NCBI GenBank assembly: GCA_034506255.1
Contig: JAPDPX010000006.1
Span: 186,001-250,000 of the forward strand
DNA length: 64,000 nt
From: a candidate division KSB1 bacterium
GTDB lineage: Bacteria; Zhuqueibacterota; Zhuqueibacteria; Zhuqueibacterales; Zhuqueibacteraceae
Direction of reading: 5' to 3'
How positions within the stretch are numbered: position 1 is the first letter of the stretch; every line of letters starts with the position of its first letter. The notes beneath the pieces are model-generated. The model worked only from the letters and a program-made list of their open reading frames with translations, did no database searches and was not told where the DNA came from. Of the stretch, positions 19,382 to 27,348 are shown piece by piece. The position numbers and the translations under genes were made by a program.

Positions 19382-19414
19382 CATCTTGTCTGCAGGCAGG
19401 GATGCCTGCGCTAC
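19382..19414 (+). repeat. Dispersed CTGCAGGC palindromic repeat (family A), copy 2
   Basis: Matches 9853-9885 base for base through GCCTGCGCT, then continues AC, the commoner ending of the family. Confidence 0.75.
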
Positions 19415-19707
19415 TCCAAACGTTACTGAGGGATTATGTGGCTTGTGAAATTTTTGTGGTGTCGAGGCTGGCTGTTTGGCAATTGCGGCAGGAAAATTCT
19501 TTGCGCCTCTCCTGCCTGGCGTGAGAGTTTTTGCTTTGCTTGAAAAGTTGATGCCGGTGTGCAGGGATGCCTGAGCTGCACAATCTTCGCGGTCGCGAAT
19601 GTTTTTCCGGGCTGCCACTGCCCTGGCGTCGTTCCCGCACCAGTTGATCGGTCAGGGCCGTGGCGGTGATGAGGTTGACCACCTGGGCATCGAGAGTTAC
19701 ACAACCC

Positions 19708-20496
19708 TCAATGCAGCGCGCCAAACGGCACTTGCAGGGTAAATTTAAGCGATCGTGTCCCGGGCGAGGCAGCGGCCAGTGGCGAGGGGGCGGGCGAGAG
19801 CAACAGGAGATCCAGGATATTAATGGCGTAAATGCCGGCGGCTGAAACAAAGGCCGCATTGCGCAGCCGGTAGCGCTGATTGAAACGATCATAAGCCGCG
19901 GCGATGTCGGCCGGTGTGGCGGCGTTGCGATAACGATCATGCGCCTGCTCCTGCAACACCTGCAGGGCAAGCCCGGCGCCGAGCGCCAAGACGAAACCAG
20001 TGGTGTAAATCCAGCCGGCGGCGGGGCGACGCAAATGGCGCTGTCCCCACCCGGGCAACAGCAGCGAACGCCGCAAGCCGGCGAGGCGCTGATCTTTAAC
20101 GACGATGTACTTGACCGTGGGGGTAGCGCTCACGATTCCCACACGATATTCATTCTTCACCTGCTCGAACAGCCGCACGATGCGGGGCGAAACCAGCAGG
20201 CTGTCGAGGGTCAAGCCGGGCTGCAGGGACAGCGCGCTTTCAAAATGCTGCCGCACTGCTGTCATGCGTTTCTGCACGAAACCGAGATATGCCATGAGCA
20301 GGTGAATCTGCACCAGATCGGCAGGCGAATACTCTTCCGCGCGCGCCAATGCCTGCCGGGCGAGGGCTTCGGCTTCCTCGAACTTGAGGCCGTCATAGGC
20401 GCGCTGGATCTCGACCACCTGCGGCAGCGATTCCTGCGCTGCCAGCGGTGCAAGTCCTGACAGCAGGATGGCAAGGAGAAGCGCTGTCTTCTTCAT
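19708..20496 (-). CDS. DUF5683-type membrane protein with TPR-like N-terminal half
   Basis: 262-residue exported/membrane protein. A signal peptide (MKKTALLLAILLSG...LAAQ) opens it. Residues about 25-110 are helical and TPR-like (FEEAEALARQALARAEEY, HFESALSLQPGL). The second half has the DUF5683 hallmark SLLLPGWGQRHLRRPAAGW, then two hydrophobic helices (TTGFVLALGAGLAL, AAGIYAINILDLLLL). ATG 20496 is chosen for the signal peptide; an in-frame ATG at 20595 overlaps the upstream stop as TAATG and would add 33 residues. It is last of the six-gene minus-strand operon. DUF5683 proteins are common in FCB bacteria and their function is unknown. Confidence 0.7.
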   Translation of the reverse strand: MKKTALLLAILLSGLAPLAAQESLPQVVEIQRAYDGLKFEEAEALARQALARAEEYSPADLVQIHLLMAYLGFVQKRMTAVRQHFESALSLQPGLTLDSLLVSPRIVRLFEQVKNEYRVGIVSATPTVKYIVVKDQRLAGLRRSLLLPGWGQRHLRRPAAGWIYTTGFVLALGAGLALQVLQEQAHDRYRNAATPADIAAAYDRFNQRYRLRNAAFVSAAGIYAINILDLLLLSPAPSPLAAASPGTRSLKFTLQVPFGALH

Positions 20497-20594
20497 GCTG
20501 TGAAAGAAGTCTCGAATTTCCCGTGCGGCGCGCCAGAGTGCCTGTCTCAATGCCCCTCCCTCCGGCGGTCTTCGGTTGTTGATATTGAAACCCA

Positions 20595-21485
20595 TTATGG
20601 CGAGAGCGGCTGCCGGATTTCAAGAATCGCGGCTTGGCGCTGCATCGGTTTTTTAAGATAACTCGCTCCCAGCTCATTCACCGCGGGCCCGAGATTGGCC
20701 AACAAAGCCGCGGGCGTGCCCTCTGGCTCCAGCCAGAGATAGGGGATCACCTCATACTTGCCCGCGGGCAGAGGCCGCAGTTGCGTTCCCTCCACCAGCA
20801 GTTGCCGGTGCACAGAATCATCGAAGCAGGGCATCAGGCGCTCGGTACCGTTGCCGGTGGGCGTGGAGCGCAAGGTGAACACCTGGCCGGTTTGAAGTTG
20901 CCGCAGCAAAACCGCACCCAGCGGCGCAAAGTCAACGCCGTCCGGGGGCACCGAGTCGATCAGCGGGTTGTAAACCAATGCACATCCGCTATCTGTCACC
21001 AGGCCGACCACGATCCGCAAAGAATCTTCCTCTGCCGGCCAGACGGCAGGCTCCACCCAGGTCATGATATTCACCACCCGCACCATGACGACGGGGTCGC
21101 GCAGCTTGCCGTCGCGGTCGATCCCCGCCTCGCCGTAGGCGAACTGGCCTTCCACAATCTTGACCGCCGCGGTGACCAGCTTGCAATTGGCGAGATAGAA
21201 ATAAAGCGTGCCTTCTTCCACCACGCCCTGCCGGTTCTGCAGGGGCGGCAGTGCGAGAAGAAAGCTGCCGTCGCTGTCCGTGCGTGTGCTCCGATCATAA
21301 CGATCCAGCCAGACAAAGACGCCGGCAGCCGCAGCACCGTTGCTGAACACCACCCGGCCCTGCACCTGGCGCTGGTCACGGATCTTGTCTTCGCCGCCGA
21401 AGGGGTTCCCGAGACAACCATTGAAGCTGAGAGCCAGGGCAGCCGCCAGCAGCAGCCTGGCGGCGCTGCGGTGACACAAAGTCAT
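20595..21485 (-). CDS. Lipoprotein with carboxypeptidase-regulatory-like (Ig) domain
   Basis: 296-residue predicted lipoprotein. The signal ends LALSFNGC (lipobox, Cys at about residue 23). Residues about 38-80 form a CarboxypepD_reg-like beta sandwich (QVQGRVVFSNG...GVFVWLDRY...TDSDGSFLLALPP). The remaining 200 residues are beta-rich with no recognised family. GGGAGGAAG sits seven bases before ATG 21485, which decides the start over an upstream frame extension. It follows the Kelch gene by 23 bases. It probably sits on the inner leaflet of the outer membrane or at the surface; its role is unknown. Confidence 0.7.
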   Translation of the reverse strand: MTLCHRSAARLLLAAALALSFNGCLGNPFGGEDKIRDQRQVQGRVVFSNGAAAAGVFVWLDRYDRSTRTDSDGSFLLALPPLQNRQGVVEEGTLYFYLANCKLVTAAVKIVEGQFAYGEAGIDRDGKLRDPVVMVRVVNIMTWVEPAVWPAEEDSLRIVVGLVTDSGCALVYNPLIDSVPPDGVDFAPLGAVLLRQLQTGQVFTLRSTPTGNGTERLMPCFDDSVHRQLLVEGTQLRPLPAGKYEVIPYLWLEPEGTPAALLANLGPAVNELGASYLKKPMQRQAAILEIRQPLSP

Positions 21486-21508
21486 TGCTTCCTCCCGAAT
21501 TTTGACTT

Positions 21509-22744
21509 TCACCGGCCGAGCTTGAGCAGCTTGTGCCGAAAAACGGTGTCGCCAGCCCGGATAGTGATGAAATAAAGGCCATCCTGCACCTGCTGACCGG
21601 TTTGATCTTTTCCATCCCACAGCACTTCGATGCCGGCGGCGCTGCCGGTGATCTGCCGGCGAAAGACGGTGGCGCCCAACAAATCATGCATGACCACGCT
21701 GGCCATGCCCGCCTTCTGCCCGGCGGTTTGCAACACGATTCTGACCGTTTGTGCAAAAGGATTGGGATAACTTCGCAAAACCGGCGACTGCGGCAGTTGC
21801 CGTTCAGTTGCCGCCACCGCGGTGAGAGGCTGAAATACTTCCACCGAGGCGAGCACATTGCCTTCGGCATCGCGGCCGCCCAGAACATAGATTTTCTCCC
21901 GGGCCACCACCGCGGCGTGCAGTTCGCGGGCCTGTATTAAAGGGATGCCGGAACGCCATTGATTGGTGTAATATTCGTAAAGCTCGACGGTCTCCGTGGC
22001 GCCATGTTGCGCGGCGCCGCCAAGGGTCCACAACTCGTTTTGAAAATTCACTGCAGCCATGCGCCCCCGCGGTGTGGGCATGTCAGCCCGCCGGCGGCTG
22101 CCGTCGGAGCTGTGATAACGCTCCAGAATGCCCACCGGCGCCAGCAACAGCCCGCCCACCGTGAAGATCGAATCGTTCAGCGTGGTCGCGGCGAGCCAGC
22201 CGCGCGGCGTGGAAAGCTGCCACCGGCTGGTTTGCCACTGGTTGAAGGCGGAGTGATAGTACTCGATGCTCTTGAGCGGGCTGGTGCCGTCATAACCGCC
22301 AATGGCAAACAGCGTGTCGTTGATCACCGCCACCGCAGCGCCCTCGCGGGCCACGCTCAGGGCGGGAAGCTGCTGCCATTGTCCGGTTTGTTCGTCGTAG
22401 AATTCCGCCGTCGCCAGCGCCTGCGAGCTGTCGCCGGCGCCGCCCACGATGTGTATGCGGCCGTGATAGACCACCGCGGCCGCGTTACAGCGGGGCGCGC
22501 GCAAATCCGCCGGAAAACGGGACCACACCCCGCTGAGGTAATCGAAGCTTTCCACCAACGCCAGCAGGGAATCCCCGGCATCGCGGCCACCCATGACGAC
22601 AATCTGATTGTTCCAATGCACGGCGGTGATGCCATAGCGCGGCGAGGGCATGGGCTGATGCAGGACCCAGGTCTGCGCCGCAACCATTGGCGACAGCAGG
22701 AGCAGCCATCCCAACAACCAGTGCGTTGACCTTTTCATCTCCAT
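21509..22744 (-). CDS. Secreted Kelch-repeat protein with T9SS/FlgD-like C-terminal module
   Basis: 411-residue exported protein. A signal peptide ends SPMVAAQ. It contains about six Kelch units (VVMGGRDAGDS, HIVGGAGDSS, FAIGGYDGTS, FTVGGLLLAP, WTLGGAAQHG, YVLGGRDAEGN), enough for one beta-propeller. The last 90 residues start SYPNPFAQTVRIVLQ and have the DLLGATVFRR and WDGKDQTGQQV blocks of the FlgD/T9SS type A module. Kelch propellers bind proteins or sugars. In this operon, next to a transmembrane kinase and two lipoproteins, a surface-recognition role is an inference. Start ATG 22744; ATG 22738 is also possible. Confidence 0.78.
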   Translation of the reverse strand: MEMKRSTHWLLGWLLLLSPMVAAQTWVLHQPMPSPRYGITAVHWNNQIVVMGGRDAGDSLLALVESFDYLSGVWSRFPADLRAPRCNAAAVVYHGRIHIVGGAGDSSQALATAEFYDEQTGQWQQLPALSVAREGAAVAVINDTLFAIGGYDGTSPLKSIEYYHSAFNQWQTSRWQLSTPRGWLAATTLNDSIFTVGGLLLAPVGILERYHSSDGSRRRADMPTPRGRMAAVNFQNELWTLGGAAQHGATETVELYEYYTNQWRSGIPLIQARELHAAVVAREKIYVLGGRDAEGNVLASVEVFQPLTAVAATERQLPQSPVLRSYPNPFAQTVRIVLQTAGQKAGMASVVMHDLLGATVFRRQITGSAAGIEVLWDGKDQTGQQVQDGLYFITIRAGDTVFRHKLLKLGR

Positions 22745-22893
22745 GCCTGGCTCTCTTCGCAGATCAATTTGGCGGCCGGCCAAACAGTTTGCCCCGCCCG
22801 GGAGCACCAGCACTCCCCGCCGGCACATGACTGCGCAGCCCGACCGGCCTTCGCGAAACCGGTCGCGCCGGCAACCGTGACATTACGCTACCC

Positions 22894-24561
22894 TCATTCC
22901 TTCGCTTGCAACTCGATCGACAAAATTTCACGCTGGCCGGCGGCAAACGTGCGCGTGGTCACGAAGCGCGCACGTTCGGGATGCTCGAGACGGAGCCGAT
23001 GCTCGCCCGGCGCCAGAATGATTTCATCCAGCGGGGTTTTGCCATAACTCACCTCGTCGATGAACACCTCGGCCCACGGCTTGACATGCAATGTCAGGCG
23101 CGCGACCGTTTCCCACAAAGAAAACTGCAAAGCGAGTGTCTCGGCCGGCGCAAGCTGCAAGCGGCGGAACAACTGCGGAAAGCGCGGATTGGCCAGCGTC
23201 AGCAGACGCTCGCCGCTCGGGACTTGAAACAATGCCGGTAGCATGTCCACCGTGCCTAGTGTGTCCCCGTCCACAATCGCATAGGCAAAGGGCAGGCAGG
23301 TGAGGCGAATGCTGCTCGCAGCCGGGGGCGCGGGGTTGGTGTGCGGCATTGCAATCGCCGGCGGCGGTTCCACGATCGCTTCTGTTTTTTCCGGCGGCTG
23401 TCGGGTCACCGCCTTCGCGGCGTTCGAACCGGGCTGCTGCCCCTTTGCGCCGCCCGTCATCTGGGCGGGCGTGGCGGGAGGATCCGCCGGACGATTCCCA
23501 TCCGGTCGTGCAGTCACTTCATGCGGCCAGGCACCGTTGCCGTGCCGCGCGGCTTCCGGCGCTGTCTGAAATCGCATGAGTTGCCAGGCGCCGCCGGCGA
23601 TCACAATCGCCAGCACAGCCGTCCAGCGCCATGGCATGTGCCACTGCCGGTTTTTGCCCGGCATTAGCCATGACCGGCGTGCGATTTTCTCCGGGCTATA
23701 GTGCTCGGGGTCCGTCAGAAACCGGCAAAAATGCTCGCGCCGCGCCCGCTTGCCCAGGAGGTGCTCACAATGCGTGAGTGCCTGCAGGATTTGCGGGGGC
23801 TGACACAAACGCTGTTGCGGATTTTTCTCCAACAACTGTTGCACCAGGCCGGCAAGCTGGGGCGTGATTTCCGGAAGCAGGGTGGTCAGCGGCACGGGGT
23901 TTTCATGGCGCACGCGATAGAGCCGCGCACTGATGGTGTCACCGTCAAACGGCGAGAAGCCCGCGAGCATCTCGTACATGATGACGCCCAGGCTGAAGTA
24001 ATCGCTCGCCGGGGTGGCGGCTTCGCCCGCCGCCTGCTCGGGCGACATGTACTGCGGCGTGCCGATGATCGCGCCGTGCGTCTCGCCACCGGCAAACGCG
24101 GCCAGCCCAAAATCCGTGACCTTGAGGTGGCCGGCGGCATCGACCAGGAGATTCTGGGGTTTGAGGTCGCGATGCACGATGCGGCAGGCATGCGCCGCCT
24201 GCAGCGCCGCCACCATTTCTGTCGCGAGGTAAATCACCAGCTCCGCCGGCAACCGGCGGCCGGCCATGACATCAGCCAGCGTGCCGCCTTCGATGAACTC
24301 CATCGCCAGAAAAGGCAGCAACTGGCCGGCGGCCATCTGCGCCTGTCCGCATTCATAGATGCGCACGATGTTGCGATGCTGCAGGCGCATCAGGATTTGC
24401 GCCTCCTGCGCGAAACGCGCGTGCACACCGGCTTCGGTGGCATGCAGCACCTTGAGCAGCACGAAACGCCGGCATGCCGCTTCATAGGCGCGATAGACGG
24501 TGACGGACTGCCCGCGCTTGAGCTCGGCGATCAGGCGGTACTTGTCAATCTGCCTGCTCAT
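22894..24561 (-). CDS. Transmembrane Ser/Thr protein kinase with PEGA-like extracytoplasmic domains
   Basis: 555-residue receptor-type Hanks kinase. The kinase domain spans residues about 8-265: a degenerate Gly-rich loop (LKRGQSVTVYRAYE), VLLK Lys, HRDLKPQN catalytic loop, VTDFGLA and GTPQYMSPEQ, so catalysis looks intact. A single membrane helix lies near residue 320 (WTAVLAIVIAGGAW). After a Pro-rich linker, two PEGA-like repeats end the protein (IVDGDTLGTVDMLP; VFIDEVSYGKTPLDE). The start overlaps the end of the sigma-54 activator gene by 17 bases, so the two are translationally coupled. It probably senses an envelope signal; phosphorylation of the neighbouring activator is a testable inference. 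Confidence 0.92.
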   Translation of the reverse strand: MSRQIDKYRLIAELKRGQSVTVYRAYEAACRRFVLLKVLHATEAGVHARFAQEAQILMRLQHRNIVRIYECGQAQMAAGQLLPFLAMEFIEGGTLADVMAGRRLPAELVIYLATEMVAALQAAHACRIVHRDLKPQNLLVDAAGHLKVTDFGLAAFAGGETHGAIIGTPQYMSPEQAAGEAATPASDYFSLGVIMYEMLAGFSPFDGDTISARLYRVRHENPVPLTTLLPEITPQLAGLVQQLLEKNPQQRLCQPPQILQALTHCEHLLGKRARREHFCRFLTDPEHYSPEKIARRSWLMPGKNRQWHMPWRWTAVLAIVIAGGAWQLMRFQTAPEAARHGNGAWPHEVTARPDGNRPADPPATPAQMTGGAKGQQPGSNAAKAVTRQPPEKTEAIVEPPPAIAMPHTNPAPPAASSIRLTCLPFAYAIVDGDTLGTVDMLPALFQVPSGERLLTLANPRFPQLFRRLQLAPAETLALQFSLWETVARLTLHVKPWAEVFIDEVSYGKTPLDEIILAPGEHRLRLEHPERARFVTTRTFAAGQREILSIELQAKE

Positions 24562-26047
24562 AGCCCCACTCTTTCAGCCGGTAGTGCAACCAGCGCCGGG
24601 ACACGCCCAGCTTTTCCGCCGTTTGGGTGATGTGGCCGGCGTGCGCGCGCAAGACATTCAGCACAATGCGCTTCTCGTATTCGGCGAGCGTCAAGCCGTC
24701 CTCCCACTCCGTGGTCACCGCGGTCGCGGCGAAGGGCAGCTCGCGCTCCGTGATCAACTCGCCGCGCGCCAGCACCGCGGCGCGCGCGATGACATTCTCC
24801 AGCTCGCGGACATTGCCGGGCCAGTGATGGCGCCGGAGCTGTTCCATCGCCTTCTCGGTGAATCCTTTCAGAGGCCGGCCATTCTCACGGGCGAAGCGAT
24901 CCAGGAAATGATGGGCAAGCAGGGGAATGTCCTCCCGGCGTTCGCGCAGAGGTGGCAGGGTGAGGTTGATCACGTTCAGACGGTAATACAAGTCTTCGCG
25001 AAAGCGGCCGGCCCGCACTTCCTCTTTGAGCACCTTGTTGGTGGCGGAGATAATGCGCACATTCACCCGCCGGATGTGGGTGTCGCCCACGCGCTTGATC
25101 TCGCCCTCCTGCAACACCCGCAGCAGTTTAACCTGCATCGTGGGGGGCAAGTCGCCGATCTCATCCAGAAAGAAGGTGCCGCCGTCCGCCACTTCGAACA
25201 GGCCGCGCTTGTCGGTCAGGGCGCCGGTGAACGCGCCCTTCTTGTGGCCGAACAGTTCGCTTTCCAGCAGCGTCTCCGGCAGCGAACCGCAAAACAGTGC
25301 GACAAACGGCTGTTCGCTGCGCGGGCCGTTGTAGTGAATCGCGCGCGCCACCAATTCCTTGCCGGTGCCGCTTTCACCCTCGATTAAAACCGCGGCATGC
25401 GAATCGAGCACGCGCTCCATGACGTCGAACACCCGGCGCAACGCCGGGCTTTTGCCGATAATTTCGGAGAAGCGGTGGCGTGATTGCACCTCGGCGCGCC
25501 AGCGGCGGTTCTCCTCCCGCAAATTCTGGTAGAGCCGCGCATTGTCAATGGCAATCGCCGCCTGGTTGGCAAAAGCATTGAGAAACGGCAGCGCGGTTGC
25601 GCTGAACACCGTGGAAGCCAGCCGGCTGTCGAGATAGATGGCGCCCACCAGCCGGCTCTTCAGGCGCAGGGGCACGCACGCCACGCTGCGAATGTGGTGT
25701 GCGATGATGCTTTCGGTCTTGGCCAGGCCTTCGGGCAAATCACTGTCGTGCCAGATCACCGCTTCGCCGCCGGAAAGCGTGTGCCGCACCACCGAACTGG
25801 AAATGTGAGCGATGTCGGCAATCGCCTCCGGGGAAATGTTTTGCGCGGCACGGGCCACGAAGCCGGTCTCGGTTTCCGGCGCCTGCAGCAGAATGAAACC
25901 GCGTTCCGCCGCCAGCGTCTGCATGGCAATCTGCAAAATCTTGCTGAGCAGCTCGTCGATGTCCTGAATGGAATTGATCTCGCGGCTGATTTCCACCAGC
26001 GCCAGCAGCGACGCGCGATCGATGTTCTCCAGGGCAGGCATGGTCAT
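24545..26047 (-). CDS. Sigma-54-dependent activator: GAF, AAA+, Fis-type HTH
   Basis: 500-residue enhancer-binding protein. An N-terminal GAF domain (residues about 20-170) replaces the response-regulator receiver. The AAA+ domain has Walker A GESGTGKE, the sigma-54-contacting GAFTGA loop (KKGAFTGALTD), Walker B GTFFLDEIGD and an arginine-finger region (REDLYYRLNV). The C-terminal Fis HTH is LGVSRRWLHYRLKEWGY. It is expected to activate rpoN-dependent promoters when its GAF domain or a partner signals. It is preceded by a lipoprotein gene and overlaps the kinase gene. No two-component receiver is present, so control by ligand or by the kinase is more likely than by phospho-Asp. Confidence 0.95.
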   Translation of the reverse strand: MTMPALENIDRASLLALVEISREINSIQDIDELLSKILQIAMQTLAAERGFILLQAPETETGFVARAAQNISPEAIADIAHISSSVVRHTLSGGEAVIWHDSDLPEGLAKTESIIAHHIRSVACVPLRLKSRLVGAIYLDSRLASTVFSATALPFLNAFANQAAIAIDNARLYQNLREENRRWRAEVQSRHRFSEIIGKSPALRRVFDVMERVLDSHAAVLIEGESGTGKELVARAIHYNGPRSEQPFVALFCGSLPETLLESELFGHKKGAFTGALTDKRGLFEVADGGTFFLDEIGDLPPTMQVKLLRVLQEGEIKRVGDTHIRRVNVRIISATNKVLKEEVRAGRFREDLYYRLNVINLTLPPLRERREDIPLLAHHFLDRFARENGRPLKGFTEKAMEQLRRHHWPGNVRELENVIARAAVLARGELITERELPFAATAVTTEWEDGLTLAEYEKRIVLNVLRAHAGHITQTAEKLGVSRRWLHYRLKEWGYEQAD

Positions 26048-26107
26048 GAAGGGGCCGGGATTGCGGTGATCGGGCCGCGGGGCCGCTGCCGGTCCGCCGC
26101 CCGTTTT

Positions 26108-27115
26108 TTATTTCACTTCGAAAACCGCTTCGCGCGAGCGACTGAGATTGCTGAAGCGGTCGATCACACTCAGCGTCCACACATACGCGCCGCTGCTGAG
26201 AACGGAATCGTACACGAAGGCGGAGGAATCGGAGGAAATGTCATCGACTTGCCGCAGCGGCACCGGCAGGGGAAACGAGATATTGAAAACCGACAAGTCG
26301 ATGCGGTAGCGGTATTCGAAAGGCAGCCGCAGCCGCACCCACTGAAAGCGCGGCCGGGGGCTGGTGACCTTCAAACCACTGGGCTCCGACACCAGCGGCG
26401 TGGACTCAATGATACGAACCAAATGCACCGGATCCGAAACGCTCAGGGCACCGGCAAGATCGCGCGCCTCCAGCCAGAGCCGCTCGCCCACCAGATCGAA
26501 CAGCGAAACCGGGGCCAGGGCCTCCTCCCGAATGACCGCCACGAAGCGGTTGTCCACGCCACTGCGCTGCAGGTCCTGCAGGAAGCCGAAACGCTGACTG
26601 TAGAGCTTGACTTCGCGAATGTCATCGAGGCCGTCGGCGTCTGTCACCCGGGCTTCCACGACGAGTTGCAGCGTTTCGCCGGTGATCGGTATCCAGGTGC
26701 TGATGTTTTCCGAACGCACCGAGATGCTTGGAAAGGCCGGCAGGGCGTTGAGCTGCAGAAAGATTTCAGCAGTGCGCTGCGGCAGGACCACCACCTCCTG
26801 GGAGTCAGCGGCAAAGCCCGGCTTCATGGCCCGCACCCGGTAGGTGTCGGCCGGCAGGTCGCGGAACAGGAACTGCCCCCGGGCATCGGTGATTTGGACA
26901 AGGTTGGCCGGTGCGAGCAGCAGGGAAACGCCGGCGAGCGGCTGGTTGGGGGAATAGTAGGTTTGCGTGTGCACCAGCAAGTGGCCGCGACTGTTGTAAT
27001 GCGGCGACAGAGGATCGAGCGGGTTGTCACGCGGGGCTTCGCCACAGCCAACCAGCCCGATGCTGAGGCCGCACAGCCGCACCACAAACTGCTTGAACGT
27101 ATGATACCGAATCAT
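26108..27115 (-). CDS. Lipoprotein with carboxypeptidase-regulatory-like domain, first gene of operon
   Basis: 335-residue predicted lipoprotein. The signal ends GLSIGLVGC (lipobox). The mature start GEAPRDNPLDPLSP resembles many FCB surface lipoproteins. Residues about 45-115 form a CarboxypepD_reg-like sandwich (PLAGVSLLLAP, ITDARGQFLFRDLPADTYRVRA). The rest looks like two fibronectin/Ig-type modules (TDADGLDDIREVKLYSQ; RFQWVRLRLPFEYRYRIDLSV). ATG 27115 was chosen for the signal peptide. A promoter at 27201-27229 would give a leader of about 80 bases. It is 60 bases upstream of the sigma-54 activator, hence the operon's leading gene. Confidence 0.72.
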   Translation of the reverse strand: MIRYHTFKQFVVRLCGLSIGLVGCGEAPRDNPLDPLSPHYNSRGHLLVHTQTYYSPNQPLAGVSLLLAPANLVQITDARGQFLFRDLPADTYRVRAMKPGFAADSQEVVVLPQRTAEIFLQLNALPAFPSISVRSENISTWIPITGETLQLVVEARVTDADGLDDIREVKLYSQRFGFLQDLQRSGVDNRFVAVIREEALAPVSLFDLVGERLWLEARDLAGALSVSDPVHLVRIIESTPLVSEPSGLKVTSPRPRFQWVRLRLPFEYRYRIDLSVFNISFPLPVPLRQVDDISSDSSAFVYDSVLSSGAYVWTLSVIDRFSNLSRSREAVFEVK

Positions 27116-27200
27116 AAGCAGCAGCACTCTTCCACCGCTTGGTCGGTGAACACCTCCGAAGGCACGCGCAGGGGCGCCGGCTTCCGCACAAAGGCGGCAA

Positions 27201-27229
27201 AATATAAACAGGCAGGTTTCCAAATGCAA
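27201..27229 (-). promoter_or_regulatory. Sigma70-type promoter for the minus-strand kinase operon
   Basis: On the minus strand: -35 TTGCAT (complement of 27224-27229), a 17-base spacer, and -10 TATATT (complement of 27201-27206). Predicted start of transcription is near 27194, about 80 bases before the lipoprotein ATG. Confidence 0.6.
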
Positions 27230-27240
27230 CCTTGCAGATT

Positions 27241-27268
27241 CTTGACATTCTTTGCAATTTGGCTATAT
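27241..27268 (+). promoter_or_regulatory. Sigma70-type promoter for the PEGA-domain gene
   Basis: -35 TTGACA (27241-27246, exact consensus), 16-base spacer, -10 TATATT (27263-27268). Its -35 is 11 bases from the -35 of the divergent promoter. The flanks carry a near-inverted repeat, CAAATGCAA (27221-27229) and TTGCAATTTG (27252-27261). Confidence 0.65.
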
Positions 27269-27348
27269 TGGTGGCCGTCATGTTTCGCCGGGATTTGCAT
27301 GTGCTGCTTTCAAGAACTGCTCACCCCTCTCCACAGGCCGAACTGTCG

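Larger units (their letters stand above)
18572..19707 (+). other. 1.1-kb gene-free region built from dispersed repeats
   Basis: No gene is supported. The region contains a copy of the CCACGG hairpin element (18780-18850), a cluster of four CTCC/GGAG units (18894-19091, locally AT-richer), a CTGCCACG/CGTGGCAG hairpin (19231-19252) and a CTGCAGGC repeat copy (19382-19414). It lies between convergent genes. Confidence 0.6.
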
